The notes below the pieces were generated by a model that was not told where the DNA came from, did no database searches, and worked only from the letters and a program-made list of their open reading frames with translations. Positions 7,940 through 17,169 of a stretch of DNA of 64,000 nucleotides are shown here, in pieces (the first letter of the stretch is position 1; each line of letters begins with the position of its first letter). Both the position numbers and the translations under genes were made by a program. Location: the NCBI GenBank assembly GCA_947502885.1, contig CANNBP010000001.1, positions 248,001 through 312,000 of the forward strand, in the 5' to 3' direction. Source of the stretch: an uncultured Aquimarina sp. Lineage in GTDB: Bacteria; Bacteroidota; Bacteroidia; Flavobacteriales; Flavobacteriaceae.

Positions 7940-9769
7940 TTAATTAGTAATAGCTTGCTTTATTTTATTGCCTAAATAAACAAGTTTAGTACCTTTTTCT
8001 ATTTTTTTGTTTCCATTTAAAGTAGTAATAATATCTAATTGATTATTACGATCTTTTAAAAATAAAGGGATAATATCTGTCTCATTATTTGTATATTCAA
8101 TGATTTCATGATATTCGTTTTCAGTTTTGATATCGATCTCGTGTATATTAGGTAGCTTTCTTGCTAGTTCTAATAAAGATAAATAGTCATTAGTATAAGA
8201 AAATAAACCAATGGTGTCGGTTGAATTATTAATCTCTTCTTGGTTTGCTATTCTATAAGCCCCATTTTCACCAAACTGTTTTTTAAGCTTATCAACCGCG
8301 TACTTATTGATATCGGTGTTTCCTGTTAATGCGATTAGATATCCAATATTATTGAGTTCTATATTATCGATTAGTTCATCAGAAAAAATATCTGTATTTA
8401 ATGCTTCTAACCCTAACTTTTTAGCTTTATTAATATTAGTTTGATTGGTATCGATCAAAACAACTTGTTTTTCATTTTTTGCTAGATATTTTGCAATTAC
8501 TCTAGAAGCTTCTGAGGCTCCGATAATTAAAATGCCTTCAGATTTTTTAAGAAAAACCCCTGCAACTTTTGCAAATAATCTAGCAGTTGTCGCATTTAAC
8601 AATACTGTACCTAATACAATCATAAAAACCAATGGAGTTATATACTCAGCACCAGGAACACCGTCTTTTGCTAATTTTAACCCGAATAATGAGGCAATAC
8701 CAGCTGCAACAATACCCCTTGGGCCGACCCAACTGATAAATAATTTTTCGTTTAATTTCAAGGTAGAATTAATGGTAGAAAGAAATACCCCCAATGGACG
8801 TATTAAAAAGACCACAATAGCAAAGAGTAGAAGTGTTTTTACATTGAAAATTAGTATCAGATCGCTAAAATTTATATTTGCCGCTAATAAAATAAATAAT
8901 ATAGAAATCAATAAAACACTCAATGACTCTTTAAAATAGAGCAATTCTTTTAAATGGGGTATACCAGAGTTTCCTAAAACCATCCCCATGACAACAACAG
9001 ATAATAAGCCTGATTCATGAGCAAAAACATCTGATAAAACAAAAACTCCTAAAACAGAGGCAAGAAGAACAACGTTTAATAAGTAATGCGGGATTAATTT
9101 TTTTCTAAGCGCAAAACTAAAACCATGAGCAAATGTAAAACCAAATGTTGCTCCAAATAAAATAATCTTACCAAATTCTATAAAAGCAGTTTTTGTATAA
9201 GTACTTTCGCCACCTACACTAATAAATTCGAATACCAAAACCGCTACTAATGCACCAATAGGATCTATTAAAATTCCTTCCCATTTTAAAACAGCTGCAA
9301 TATCTTTTTTTAGTGGAATATTACGTAAAATAGGAGTTATTACTGTTGGACCAGTAACAATAATTAATCCAGAAAAAAGAAAAGAAATCTCCCAACTTAG
9401 GTCAAATATATAATGTACAGCTATCGCAGCACCAAAAAAGGTAACAGCAGAACCCAATGTAATTAATTTGGTGATCGCCGGTCCTACATTTTTTACTTCG
9501 CTTAATTTTAAGGTTAAACCACCTTCAAATAGTATGATACTAATTGCTAGAGAAACAAAATAAAACAGGCTTTCACCAGGAAACAAACCTCTTTGACCAT
9601 TCCAAATTGGTTCTATTAATTTTCTCCCGTCCGAGGTTAAGAATTCTGAAGCAATCGGTCCGACAAATAAACCAATCAAAATTAATGGCAATATTGCGGG
9701 TATTTTAAATTTCCACGCTACCCATTGTGCGAGTATTCCCAAAATAATAATTCCTGCTAATGCTACCAT
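7940..9769 (-). CDS. Cation:proton antiporter, CPA1/NhaP type with TrkA-N domain
   Basis: A 609-residue protein. About twelve membrane helices fill residues 1-400, beginning with a hydrophobic MVALAGIIILGILAQWVAWKF and including the conserved FEGGLTL and VGPRGIVAAG segments of NhaP-type antiporters. From about 413 a cytoplasmic Rossmann domain begins (ILIIGASEASRVIAKYL), with an acidic VLIDTN that would bind NAD(H). Such proteins exchange Na+ or K+ for H+ across the inner membrane, and the TrkA-N-like part gates transport by nucleotide binding. It is a single-gene unit; the 220 bases between its end and the blaI operator hold no supported gene. Confidence 0.92.
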   Translation of the reverse strand: MVALAGIIILGILAQWVAWKFKIPAILPLILIGLFVGPIASEFLTSDGRKLIEPIWNGQRGLFPGESLFYFVSLAISIILFEGGLTLKLSEVKNVGPAITKLITLGSAVTFFGAAIAVHYIFDLSWEISFLFSGLIIVTGPTVITPILRNIPLKKDIAAVLKWEGILIDPIGALVAVLVFEFISVGGESTYTKTAFIEFGKIILFGATFGFTFAHGFSFALRKKLIPHYLLNVVLLASVLGVFVLSDVFAHESGLLSVVVMGMVLGNSGIPHLKELLYFKESLSVLLISILFILLAANINFSDLILIFNVKTLLLFAIVVFLIRPLGVFLSTINSTLKLNEKLFISWVGPRGIVAAGIASLFGLKLAKDGVPGAEYITPLVFMIVLGTVLLNATTARLFAKVAGVFLKKSEGILIIGASEASRVIAKYLAKNEKQVVLIDTNQTNINKAKKLGLEALNTDIFSDELIDNIELNNIGYLIALTGNTDINKYAVDKLKKQFGENGAYRIANQEEINNSTDTIGLFSYTNDYLSLLELARKLPNIHEIDIKTENEYHEIIEYTNNETDIIPLFLKDRNNQLDIITTLNGNKKIEKGTKLVYLGNKIKQAITN

Positions 9770-10029
9770 GTACTTATGTTTTATTCTATCTAATTCTAAA
9801 GATATTCAAGAATTTAAAAGTAAACAAATTTAAAAGTTTTGCAAATCTATAATAGAAGAATAAATAACAATAACCTTACATCAAAAGAAGGAATTACTCT
9901 ATATTAAGTCCTTATTATCGAATAGATAGATGATAGTATAATGATAACTTAATGAAAACCATAGTATCTAGTATCAAATAAATGTACTCCGTTAGTGATG
10001 AATCAATACAAATCATAACTAGTAGAATA

Positions 10030-10210
10030 GTAAAACCAAAATTTCCTAAAAAACATATTTTAATCAAAAGTGGAATAATAAATATAAATTGTATGTTTAT
10101 TGATGATAATATGATAGTAATGGGTTACTAGCGCTTTATGTTCAAATATTATTGGTTCTGTAGTAACCAAAGATATTCATAGAAATATATCGGCATATGA
10201 TAACTCATGA
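10030..10210 (+). pseudogene. Remnant of a hexapeptide-repeat acyltransferase
   Basis: No intact reading frame covers this stretch, but one frame from 10030 reads IKSGIININCMFIDDNM, similar to the NFNC/ILD region of maltose/galactoside O-acetyltransferase-like proteins. A second frame ending at 10210 reads GSVVTKDIHRNISAYDN, the typical last coil of left-handed beta-helix acetyltransferases (compare the common GSVVTKDIP motif). The two pieces are in different frames and the middle is missing, so this is a decayed, partly deleted gene. The assignment rests on short motifs. Confidence 0.55.
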
Positions 10211-10231
10211 AAAGTAATTAAGTATATATAA

Positions 10232-10519
10232 ATGAATTTATTAGAATCAATCCCAGAACCAATTTTTGAAATTTTCGGATTAGTAATTGGTTTTTTTGTC
10301 TGTTTTATTACAATAGTTCAAATAATTAAAGAGTTTAAATCCAAAAATAAGAGTAGCCTTTCTTTTGGTTACGTATTTGGTTGGGTATTCGTATATTTAT
10401 TTTGGTCAATTTATGGCCTTCGATTTGGAGCCCTAGCTCTTTTGATAACCAATGCCTTAGCACTATGTATACAAGTCATTTTGTGTATTATAGTTTTCAA
10501 GAAAAAAAGCAATGTTTAG
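10232..10519 (+). CDS. SemiSWEET-like (PQ-loop) small membrane transporter
   Basis: A 95-residue protein with three predicted membrane helices (about 12-32, 45-64 and 66-88), the single triple-helix bundle of bacterial SemiSWEETs, which work as dimers to pass sugars. The first loop reads ITIVQIIKEFKSKNKSSLSFGYV, matching the FLPQVIKTIKTKSTKDIS-type pattern with the Pro of the PQ pair replaced by Val. Helix 2 ends in YLFWSIYGL and helix 3 has ITNALALCIQ, where an Asn is expected. The missing Pro may alter gating or mean loss of function. It sits between two decayed genes. Confidence 0.7.
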   Translation: MNLLESIPEPIFEIFGLVIGFFVCFITIVQIIKEFKSKNKSSLSFGYVFGWVFVYLFWSIYGLRFGALALLITNALALCIQVILCIIVFKKKSNV

Positions 10520-10831
10520 ATTAGAATTATTGGGTTCGTAACTGGATTAAAAAAGCTTATTTACCGATACTTGAGTATGGTGGAAGAAAAGAAATTGTTA
10601 CCATTTCGACAAAGAACAATGAAACTAATGAAATAATAAGACAAAAATTAGGGATGTATTAAATTCATAACTGGTTGATGTTGTAGTGAGTACTGTTCCT
10701 GATCATTTGCCTAGATTAATTATTATAAAGATAATAGAATCGAGTACCTCCTTTTTTCTATGAACCATCATTTTTAAATAATTTCGTCTTATCAGATAGA
10801 AACTAATGTTTAATTCAAAAATCTGATAAAA
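10520..10831. other. Gene-free stretch with coding-like debris
   Basis: No intact gene is visible. One frame around 10560-10665 reads AYLPILEYGGRKEIVTIST before running on to a stop, and another near 10677-10760 stays open with a hydrophobic, valine- and isoleucine-rich translation. The two look like pieces of degraded coding sequence, but I cannot name the parent family. Confidence 0.35.
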
Positions 10832-11146
10832 ATGAATTTCAAGTTCAAATCATTAGCCATAACAACATTCATGACTATAGGAATGTTATATAGTTCAAAT
10901 GTAATAGCGCAATCGGGATGTTGTAAAGGAAAAGAGAAAGGTAAGATATCTTGTTCAACCACAACCATGAACATGATAAAAAAGGAGCTTCTTGTGGTAG
11001 TGTAACATTAAGTACTGCTAAAACATCTGGTTGTGCCCCATCATTCTGGACAAGACGGAAACATTTATTCTGATGTGTCCAAACTAACTACTGCTAAACA
11101 TATTGTAAAGCGTATTCTTATAGAAGTTACAGGTGTAAATGATTGA
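10832..11146 (+). pseudogene. Small secreted Cys/His-rich protein gene broken by two frameshifts
   Basis: An ATG at 10832 starts a clean signal peptide (MNFKFKSLAITTFMTIGM... ending NVIAQ) followed by SGCCKGKEKGKISC, then stops at 11005. The sequence continues sensibly in the second frame as HEHDKKGASCGSVTLSTAKTSG, and after a CCCC run in the third frame as HHSGQDGNIYSDVSKLTTAK, ending at 11146. Joined, these would form a secreted protein of roughly 100 residues rich in Cys and His, suggestive of metal binding. Two frame changes in 300 bases point to a pseudogene, unless they are sequencing errors. Confidence 0.55.
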
Positions 11147-11333
11147 TATACAAGTTTATTGGGTTGTTTTTAAGAATTAGGTTGTAAGAATCGGATTATT
11201 ATATTTTGATTAAAAAACACTTTATGAGTTGAAATACACACTTTATCCAAAAAAACAAGCAGTTTATACAATCACAGAAAAAACAATTACTTAAATGCAA
11301 TAGATTAGCCCTATTAAAATTTAAAAAAATACT

Positions 11334-12176
11334 ATGAAAAATTTGTTAAAAAGAAGGATTAAACTATTGTGTATTGCAGGGGGACTAGTTTCCTTAACTG
11401 TTGTGTCTTGTAGTAAAGATGATGTAGAGTCTAATGATGACACTAATGTAAATGTTAGCTCTTATGAAAAGGTTGATCCAAATAACCCTGTGGTTAAAAT
11501 TCTGGTTAGTAGAGGGTGGAATATTAATAAAATACAGAAATTATCAAACGGAGACTTTTCTGTAGGTGATATTAGCTTTTCTGGAAACATAAAAGATTAT
11601 AATGTGAAAAAACAGGCTAGAGAAGAACTTGTTAATGATTATAGAAATATTAGCGTATTTGTACATTCTTCAATAACACAAGAGGATAATACAAATACAG
11701 ACGCTCCAAATGAAGACAACTGGACAGATGCTACCAAAAATGCTATTACTATATGGAATTCTGTTCCTGATAGTGGTTTACGATTTACAGAGGCATTAAA
11801 TATAGAGGATGCCGATATCTTAATTTTTAGTGATTTTGGGTTGTTAGCCGATGGAACTTTAGGTCAAGGTAGATTTCCTTCTGATGGAAATGCTGGTAGA
11901 ACTATATTAATTAATCTTGATTATAATAATAACGAATCATTAGATTATGATATCAGATTTGATACTATGGTACATGAATTAGGTCATAATATTGGCTATA
12001 GACATACAGACTGGCAGGGGCAAGGTGAAGGAAATGATACTCTAGTTAATATACCAGGAACACCTACAGGGGATAATCCTGATCCTGATTCTGTAATGAA
12101 TGCTTTTGTTGATGCTGAGTTTAATGGGTTATCTTTCTATGATAAAGTGGCATTAAAATTTATGTATCCGAATTAA
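11334..12176 (+). CDS. M57-type HEIGH metallopeptidase lipoprotein
   Basis: A 280-residue protein with a lipoprotein signal ending at C26 (VVSCSKDD). The zinc site is H214-E-L-G-H218-x-x-G221-Y-R-H224-T-D, which matches the extended HEIGHxxGxRHTD motif of family M57 dual-action proteases found in Bacteroidota. An upstream KNAITIWNSV region and a C-terminal DPDSVMNAF segment (Met-turn like) complete a metzincin-type domain. It is probably anchored in the outer membrane or exposed outside and degrades proteins. It stands alone and ends at a clear terminator. Confidence 0.9.
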   Translation: MKNLLKRRIKLLCIAGGLVSLTVVSCSKDDVESNDDTNVNVSSYEKVDPNNPVVKILVSRGWNINKIQKLSNGDFSVGDISFSGNIKDYNVKKQAREELVNDYRNISVFVHSSITQEDNTNTDAPNEDNWTDATKNAITIWNSVPDSGLRFTEALNIEDADILIFSDFGLLADGTLGQGRFPSDGNAGRTILINLDYNNNESLDYDIRFDTMVHELGHNIGYRHTDWQGQGEGNDTLVNIPGTPTGDNPDPDSVMNAFVDAEFNGLSFYDKVALKFMYPN

Positions 12177-12231
12177 ATTTTGTCAAACTAATTTAATCTT
12201 TTTGGTAAATTAAAATTGGTTTATTACTTAT

Positions 12232-12265
12232 AAAAGACTTCGCATTTATTTGTGAGGTCTTTTTT
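12232..12265 (+). terminator. Rho-independent terminator after the M57 gene
   Basis: The stem AAAAGACTTC / GAGGTCTTTT has one mismatched (G-T) pair, a loop of about 12 bases and a run of six T, 56 bases after the M57 stop codon. Confidence 0.75.
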
Positions 12266-12442
12266 AGTATTACCCTACTAAAATTCATGAATCAATTGTC
12301 AAATATGAAGCTGAGTTGTTTAAAACAATGGATCAATCTACATGATAACAATTATTTACAATAATAACAATTCAAGAATATTTTTAGAGCTCCACCAGTA
12401 AAATTAACACTTCAAACACTTTAGTTTTTATGGATAAGTAAA

Positions 12443-12499
12443 ATAATTCAAATTCGAACAGCTAATATCTATGATATGAATGATTTACAAGCAAATTAA
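12443..12499 (+). pseudogene. Possible N-terminal sliver of a GNAT acetyltransferase
   Basis: Within the 240 bases between the terminator and the next gene, one frame reads IIQIRTANIYDMNDLQAN followed by a stop. This matches the usual first strand and helix of GNAT acetyltransferases (I-R-x-A-x-x-x-D-x-x-x-L/I), but nothing of the rest of the domain is present. Short and therefore uncertain. The remainder of 12266-12505 shows nothing else. Confidence 0.3.
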
Positions 12500-12505
12500 A
12501 AGCCA

Positions 12506-13408
12506 ATGAAGTTTCTAAACATACGTTATATTTTACTTTTAATAATGATCACATATTATTGTGGTACTTATGGGCAACGACAAGAAATATTATCAAATAT
12601 GATATCATACACATTCAAAGGAGATAGTGAAGTAGATATCGTAGACTATGATTTTGATCTTAAGTTATATAAGAAGCCCTTAAAAAACAAGAAAGGTTTT
12701 TTTGGCATTGGATTAACCTCTAGTTATACCATGTTAGATTATGATATTGCGATTCCTTCAGAAAATGAACTAGAGAGGTTTTATGATTTTGGAATTGCAT
12801 TTAGTCACTTAAGAGTATGGAATAAGAGATGGAGTTCAATGGTAGTTTTGAGACCACAATTGAGTTCTAATTTTACCTCAGAAATAACTTATGATGATTT
12901 TAATCCCAGTGCATTATTTTTACTAAATTATAGTAAAAACAGGCAAAAAAATAGATTAAGTTTTGGTTTAGCATATAGCGCAAATAATGCAATAGGAGTT
13001 CCTATTGTTCCTGTATTAAGCTATTGGAAGAAAATTAATGAACGTGCAGAAATGACCCTTGGATTTCCCGAAACTTCATTGGCTTACAAGTTTTCACCTA
13101 AAACTACAATTACTAGTTTAATAAAATTTGACGGGTTTAATTATAATATAAGCGAAAACTTTAAAATTCAAGAAGAGGTTGTGGATTATATAAGCTATAC
13201 TGAACTTAAAATTGGACTAGAGCTAAAACAAAAACTTCTAAACATTATGAATGTTAAATTGCTTACCGGGTATACATTGGCCAGAAATCTTGAACTGGTT
13301 GATGAATCGTTAGATAAGGTTCATGCTTTTGATATGAAAAGCAATTTTAATATTTCTTTAGGCATTGGTATTAACATTGATGGTAAAAAGAAGAGATCAA
13401 AAGAGTAG
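12506..13408 (+). CDS. Predicted outer-membrane beta-barrel protein (DUF6268-like)
   Basis: A 300-residue protein with an N-terminal signal peptide (MKFLNIRYILLLIMITYYCGTYG) and then alternating aromatic and hydrophobic strands such as GFFGIGLTSSYTMLDYD, RWSSMVVLRPQLSSNF and RLSFGLAYSANNAIG, typical of an outer-membrane beta-barrel. Length and pattern are like those of the DUF6268 family of Bacteroidota, from memory. Function unknown. It does not end in the usual aromatic residue but in a lysine-rich tail. A 63-residue gene follows after 48 bases. Confidence 0.65.
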   Translation: MKFLNIRYILLLIMITYYCGTYGQRQEILSNMISYTFKGDSEVDIVDYDFDLKLYKKPLKNKKGFFGIGLTSSYTMLDYDIAIPSENELERFYDFGIAFSHLRVWNKRWSSMVVLRPQLSSNFTSEITYDDFNPSALFLLNYSKNRQKNRLSFGLAYSANNAIGVPIVPVLSYWKKINERAEMTLGFPETSLAYKFSPKTTITSLIKFDGFNYNISENFKIQEEVVDYISYTELKIGLELKQKLLNIMNVKLLTGYTLARNLELVDESLDKVHAFDMKSNFNISLGIGINIDGKKKRSKE

Positions 13409-13456
13409 TCATTTTGATATTCTAGATATAGAAAGTCAATTCAAAATTAAAATCAA

Positions 13457-13648
13457 ATGAATGTAATTGAAATAATAGAGCATTATAAGGAAGTTTCGTT
13501 ACTGGAACAGCTTCGACACTTAAAGTTTGAAAAACAAAATGATCAACATGTTGTTACTCTAGTAGACTCAAATCAAAATGAGATTATCAAGGGATATGGA
13601 AAAACGGCAATAGAAGCAGTTAATGATTTACATAGTACTTTATTGTAA
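13457..13648 (+). CDS. Small hypothetical protein with beta-beta-alpha pattern
   Basis: A 63-residue soluble protein. After an N-terminal helix (MNVIEIIEHYKEVSLLEQLRH) the pattern HVVTLVDSNQNEIIKGYGKT-AIEAVNDLHSTLL looks like two strands and a helix, as in HicB-like or dsRBD-like small domains. No toxin partner is adjacent. It could be co-transcribed with the barrel gene 48 bases upstream. I do not recognise the family. Confidence 0.55.
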   Translation: MNVIEIIEHYKEVSLLEQLRHLKFEKQNDQHVVTLVDSNQNEIIKGYGKTAIEAVNDLHSTLL

Positions 13649-13731
13649 AACATATAATTTAGAACCTTCAACGAATGAAAACTTTTAGGCAAATCAAAAC
13701 TCAATTATGTTTTTGATTCAAAATAGTAATA

Positions 13732-15978
13732 TTAATCTTTTGTTATTGTTGGGTCAAAAATAATGGGTATTTCACTTTTCATACCATTATTTTGGACTAA
13801 CACGACCCGATCTAATTTAGATAAAATATGATCAACAAAAGCAACACGTTCTTTGGCTTTACCGTTTACTCTGGCTAACCCCAAAAATACTAAATCAACA
13901 TGTTTACTCTTGGTAAGTAATATATCCAAAACATTTTCTTTTGGCTTAGCCAAAATCACAATAACCTTTACATCTATACGAGCTTCTCTAATAGAAAAAC
14001 GAATATGTTGTTCTAGCATTTGCTTCTCTTTTTCAGAGTGAGTAATCGATAAAATACGAATCGTTGATTTTTTCCATTTATTATTAAGTTGAATTAAATA
14101 GGCAAGTAGTACCATTAAGTCACCATTATTCTCTTGCCCGCGCCACCATATATCAATCCTTTTCTTACTTTTTTTAGGAAAAGGTTTGTTTATATGTGCT
14201 ACTAGAATATTTTTACCAGATCGAGCTAATTCACTAATGATCTCTAATTCTTTTACCTTACCACTTTCTGTTGAAGACCACCCAAAAACTACTGTGTTAG
14301 TCTTAATTCCAGCAATACCATGTCCCGACGACACTTGATTCATTCCATATTTAAGATCTGTAACTACATGTACTTCTGTAAGCGCTTCTAATCCAGCCAA
14401 GGCCAAATCCTTTTGCATTTCATGAGCGACTTCATTTCGTAATAAAAGTTCACCCTTATCATCTGGGGTGATTAATTTGGATATAGTTAAGAGCCCACTA
14501 TTTTGCCCTAGCATTTCTGTAAATTGTACAAGTTCAATATGTTCTTTTAAATCTCTAATGAATAATATTATAATTGGCCTCCAATTTCTTGGGTGCATTT
14601 TTTTTGAATTTAATCTAAGAAGAGCATATCGACCTAGATGCATCCAAATTCCTGTTGATGCATCACCCCATTGCTGTTCTAATTTTTTATTCATGAGATA
14701 TATAAAAATAAGTAGCTCTAGCCCTAAGGCAAACGCAAATGCCAATGGATTGATGAGCCACATTACTATCATAGCCGCTATAGAACCTAGTATAGAAATA
14801 TACCATGGAACATAAATAGTTGGTCGATATGAAGGCTCCTTGATCAACTGTTCGATAGCCGCACTCATATTTACTGCGACATATAGAGTAAGAAACAAAA
14901 CAGAAACGTATTGAGCAATTGTATTAAGTCCTCCCAAAAAGACAGCACTCACAGCAATAGCTCCACTAATCCAGGTAGCAATTGTGGGCTGTCCAGATTT
15001 TGAAAGTTTAGCTAAGAATTTAGGAACTAAACCATCCATAGACATAGCTTGTAAAATTCTGGGACCTCCTAATATACTCCCAAAAGCAGACGACAAAACT
15101 GCTCCCCAAACTGCTGGATACACGATCCATGGCCCAAAAATGGCTAAACGTGTCCAAATGGTTACACCAGCTTCGGGATTGGTCATTTCTTCTAATGTTA
15201 AAGCACCTGTTATAGCTAGTAAAATCGGAATAACGAGATAGATAACAACACCAGAAACAACAGCTCCTAGCGTTCCTCTCGGGATAGATTTTTGAGGATT
15301 TCTCAAATCTCCACTCATCCCAATTCCAGCAGTAAATCCGGTAACCGCAGGAAAAAATACAGCAAATACATACCAAAACCCTTGAGGAGCTGTTTGGTAG
15401 GTAGCTTCAATGATAGGAGTTTGTAAATCCTTGCTAAATACTCCAATTACCAAAGCCAAAATAGAAGCCCCTACGATAATCATAATTGGAATTTGAGAAT
15501 GTAATACAAGCTTTGCACTCTTTCCAGAAAGTAAAGTAATGATTATAATAAAGCCAATCGTCATCAACTGTAATGCATAGGAGGGAAGTACTACACCAAT
15601 GATCGGCGATAAAGCCAAGATTGCTTCAGAAAGACCGTAACAATAAAAAGTAACACTTAATGTCCTGCATAAATAAAGTGGTATTCCAATTGCCCCTCCT
15701 AATTCTAACCCAAGGCTTCTTGAAATCATAAAATACTCACCACCAACACCAACTTTTATGTTGGTAGCAATAGCAGAAGCGCTTAAGCCGGTAATAAAAG
15801 TGATAGAACTAGCTACCAAAACAACAACTATTGTTTTAATCAACCCCAAATTTCCTAAGACCCAACCAAAACGAAGATACATGATAAGCCCCAATATGGT
15901 AAGAATACTCGGCATGTAAACTCCAAGAAAAGTCCCAAACTTATGAGCGGTCTGATTTTTTTTTGATTTTCCTGTCAT
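13732..15978 (-). CDS. SLC12-like amino acid/cation-chloride permease (APC superfamily)
   Basis: A 748-residue protein. Residues about 15-430 form twelve membrane helices of the APC fold, starting GVYMPSILTILGLIMYLRFGWVLG, which closely resembles the first helix of Na-K-Cl cotransporters. The motif GEYFMISRSLGLELGGAIGIPLYL follows, then PAVTGFTAGIGMSGDLRNPQKSIP. The C-terminal 300 residues are soluble and look like the regulatory tail of cation-chloride cotransporters, including two USP-like segments. These carriers move chloride with Na+ or K+. The substrate is inferred from the resemblance only. It is a single gene convergent with its left neighbour. Confidence 0.85.
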   Translation of the reverse strand: MTGKSKKNQTAHKFGTFLGVYMPSILTILGLIMYLRFGWVLGNLGLIKTIVVVLVASSITFITGLSASAIATNIKVGVGGEYFMISRSLGLELGGAIGIPLYLCRTLSVTFYCYGLSEAILALSPIIGVVLPSYALQLMTIGFIIIITLLSGKSAKLVLHSQIPIMIIVGASILALVIGVFSKDLQTPIIEATYQTAPQGFWYVFAVFFPAVTGFTAGIGMSGDLRNPQKSIPRGTLGAVVSGVVIYLVIPILLAITGALTLEEMTNPEAGVTIWTRLAIFGPWIVYPAVWGAVLSSAFGSILGGPRILQAMSMDGLVPKFLAKLSKSGQPTIATWISGAIAVSAVFLGGLNTIAQYVSVLFLTLYVAVNMSAAIEQLIKEPSYRPTIYVPWYISILGSIAAMIVMWLINPLAFAFALGLELLIFIYLMNKKLEQQWGDASTGIWMHLGRYALLRLNSKKMHPRNWRPIIILFIRDLKEHIELVQFTEMLGQNSGLLTISKLITPDDKGELLLRNEVAHEMQKDLALAGLEALTEVHVVTDLKYGMNQVSSGHGIAGIKTNTVVFGWSSTESGKVKELEIISELARSGKNILVAHINKPFPKKSKKRIDIWWRGQENNGDLMVLLAYLIQLNNKWKKSTIRILSITHSEKEKQMLEQHIRFSIREARIDVKVIVILAKPKENVLDILLTKSKHVDLVFLGLARVNGKAKERVAFVDHILSKLDRVVLVQNNGMKSEIPIIFDPTITKD

Positions 15979-16192
15979 TAAATCTAATATATTACCAGTT
16001 GTATTAAAGATAGCGGAAAAAAAATAGAGTTAAAACTCTTAATGCACTAAATGATGGTAAAAAGAAAAGCTATTAGGAAGTCAAAAAAAATGAAACTATT
16101 ATAGAGATGATTAGATCATGTAGTAAAACCCATGATTTTGTATCGCTATAACTAATAGATTATTATAACTTTGCACTTTGAATCATTATGTA

Positions 16193-17035
16193 ATGAAGAA
16201 AGAATTTCTTAATTATACTTTTATAATTATTGGTTGTGTATTAATGGCGTTTGGGGTGGTTGGATTCCTAAGTCCTAATAGTATTGCCATGGGAGGTACA
16301 GGAGGTTTGGCTATTATTTTTAATAGCCTTTTCAAAATTTCTATAGGTATCTTATTTGCGGCTATTAATATTCCAATATTATTGATAAGTATTAAATACT
16401 TGGGGAAGTATTTTGCTATAAAAAGCACCATAGCTATTATATTGATAAGCTTATTTATTGATGTGCTCTCTCAATTTGTAGGATTACATGCTTTAAGCAA
16501 TGAACCCTTATTAGCTACTTTATATGGTGGAGTAGCGGTAGGTACAGGGATAGGTTTTATTTTTAAGGGTGGTGGCTCTGCTGGTGGAGGAACTATAATT
16601 GCACGAATAATAACTTCTAAAACTTCTTTAAAAACAGGAACAGTAATTCTTATTTTGGATGCTATTGTTATAGTTACTACCGGTATCGTTTTTAAAAATG
16701 TAGAACTTGCTTTGTGGAGTATGATCAGTATTTTTACTACTACAAAGATGGTTGATGTTGTCTTAACGGGGCGTCCTAATGGGCGAATTGTACATATATC
16801 ATCGTTAAATAATTTGGATAAAATAGGGTTATTAATCAATGAAAAAATTGGAGTAAACGGAATGTTGGTAAAAGGGAATAACTTGAGTTTAACTCAAGAA
16901 AAACATGTGATTTTTGTTACAGTACCTGCCAATAGATTAAATGCTTTAAAGCAATTGATCCATTCTGAAGATACTACTGCAAAAATGATTGTAATGGATG
17001 CTTCTGAAATGTTGGGAACTAAATTTCTAAACTAA
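16193..17035 (+). CDS. YitT family membrane protein with DUF2179 domain
   Basis: The family YitT_membrane: about five or six helices in residues 1-195 with the characteristic GVVGFLSPNSIAMGGTGGLA and GGGSAGGGTIIARII segments, then a soluble DUF2179-like C-terminal domain from about 200 (GRIVHISS..., ending DASEMLGTKF). I chose ATG at 16193 (MKKEFLNYTF), 280 residues; a TTG five codons upstream is possible but less likely. The role of YitT proteins is not established. It is transcribed alone. Confidence 0.88.
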   Translation: MKKEFLNYTFIIIGCVLMAFGVVGFLSPNSIAMGGTGGLAIIFNSLFKISIGILFAAINIPILLISIKYLGKYFAIKSTIAIILISLFIDVLSQFVGLHALSNEPLLATLYGGVAVGTGIGFIFKGGGSAGGGTIIARIITSKTSLKTGTVILILDAIVIVTTGIVFKNVELALWSMISIFTTTKMVDVVLTGRPNGRIVHISSLNNLDKIGLLINEKIGVNGMLVKGNNLSLTQEKHVIFVTVPANRLNALKQLIHSEDTTAKMIVMDASEMLGTKFLN

Positions 17036-17169
17036 TTTTTTGATTTCACCTTATTGTATTGATGTATTTTTTATGGTTTATACTGGTAAAACTACCCATA
17101 AGTGTAGTAAGACTATACGGGTAAGAATCTAATTTTGCCAATGTAGGAAACTAATACTATACATAAAAA

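Noticed and set aside
7793..7975. 60-residue open frame on the plus strand between the blaI operator and the antiporter gene
   Set aside because: TTG start, hydrophobic low-complexity translation, and it runs into the end of the convergent antiporter gene; no family likeness.
10540..10665. Possible DUF2179 (YitT-type) fragment from the frame reading GGRKEIVTIST
   Set aside because: The likeness is limited to about 20 residues and lacks the diagnostic RGVT motif; left as unnamed debris.
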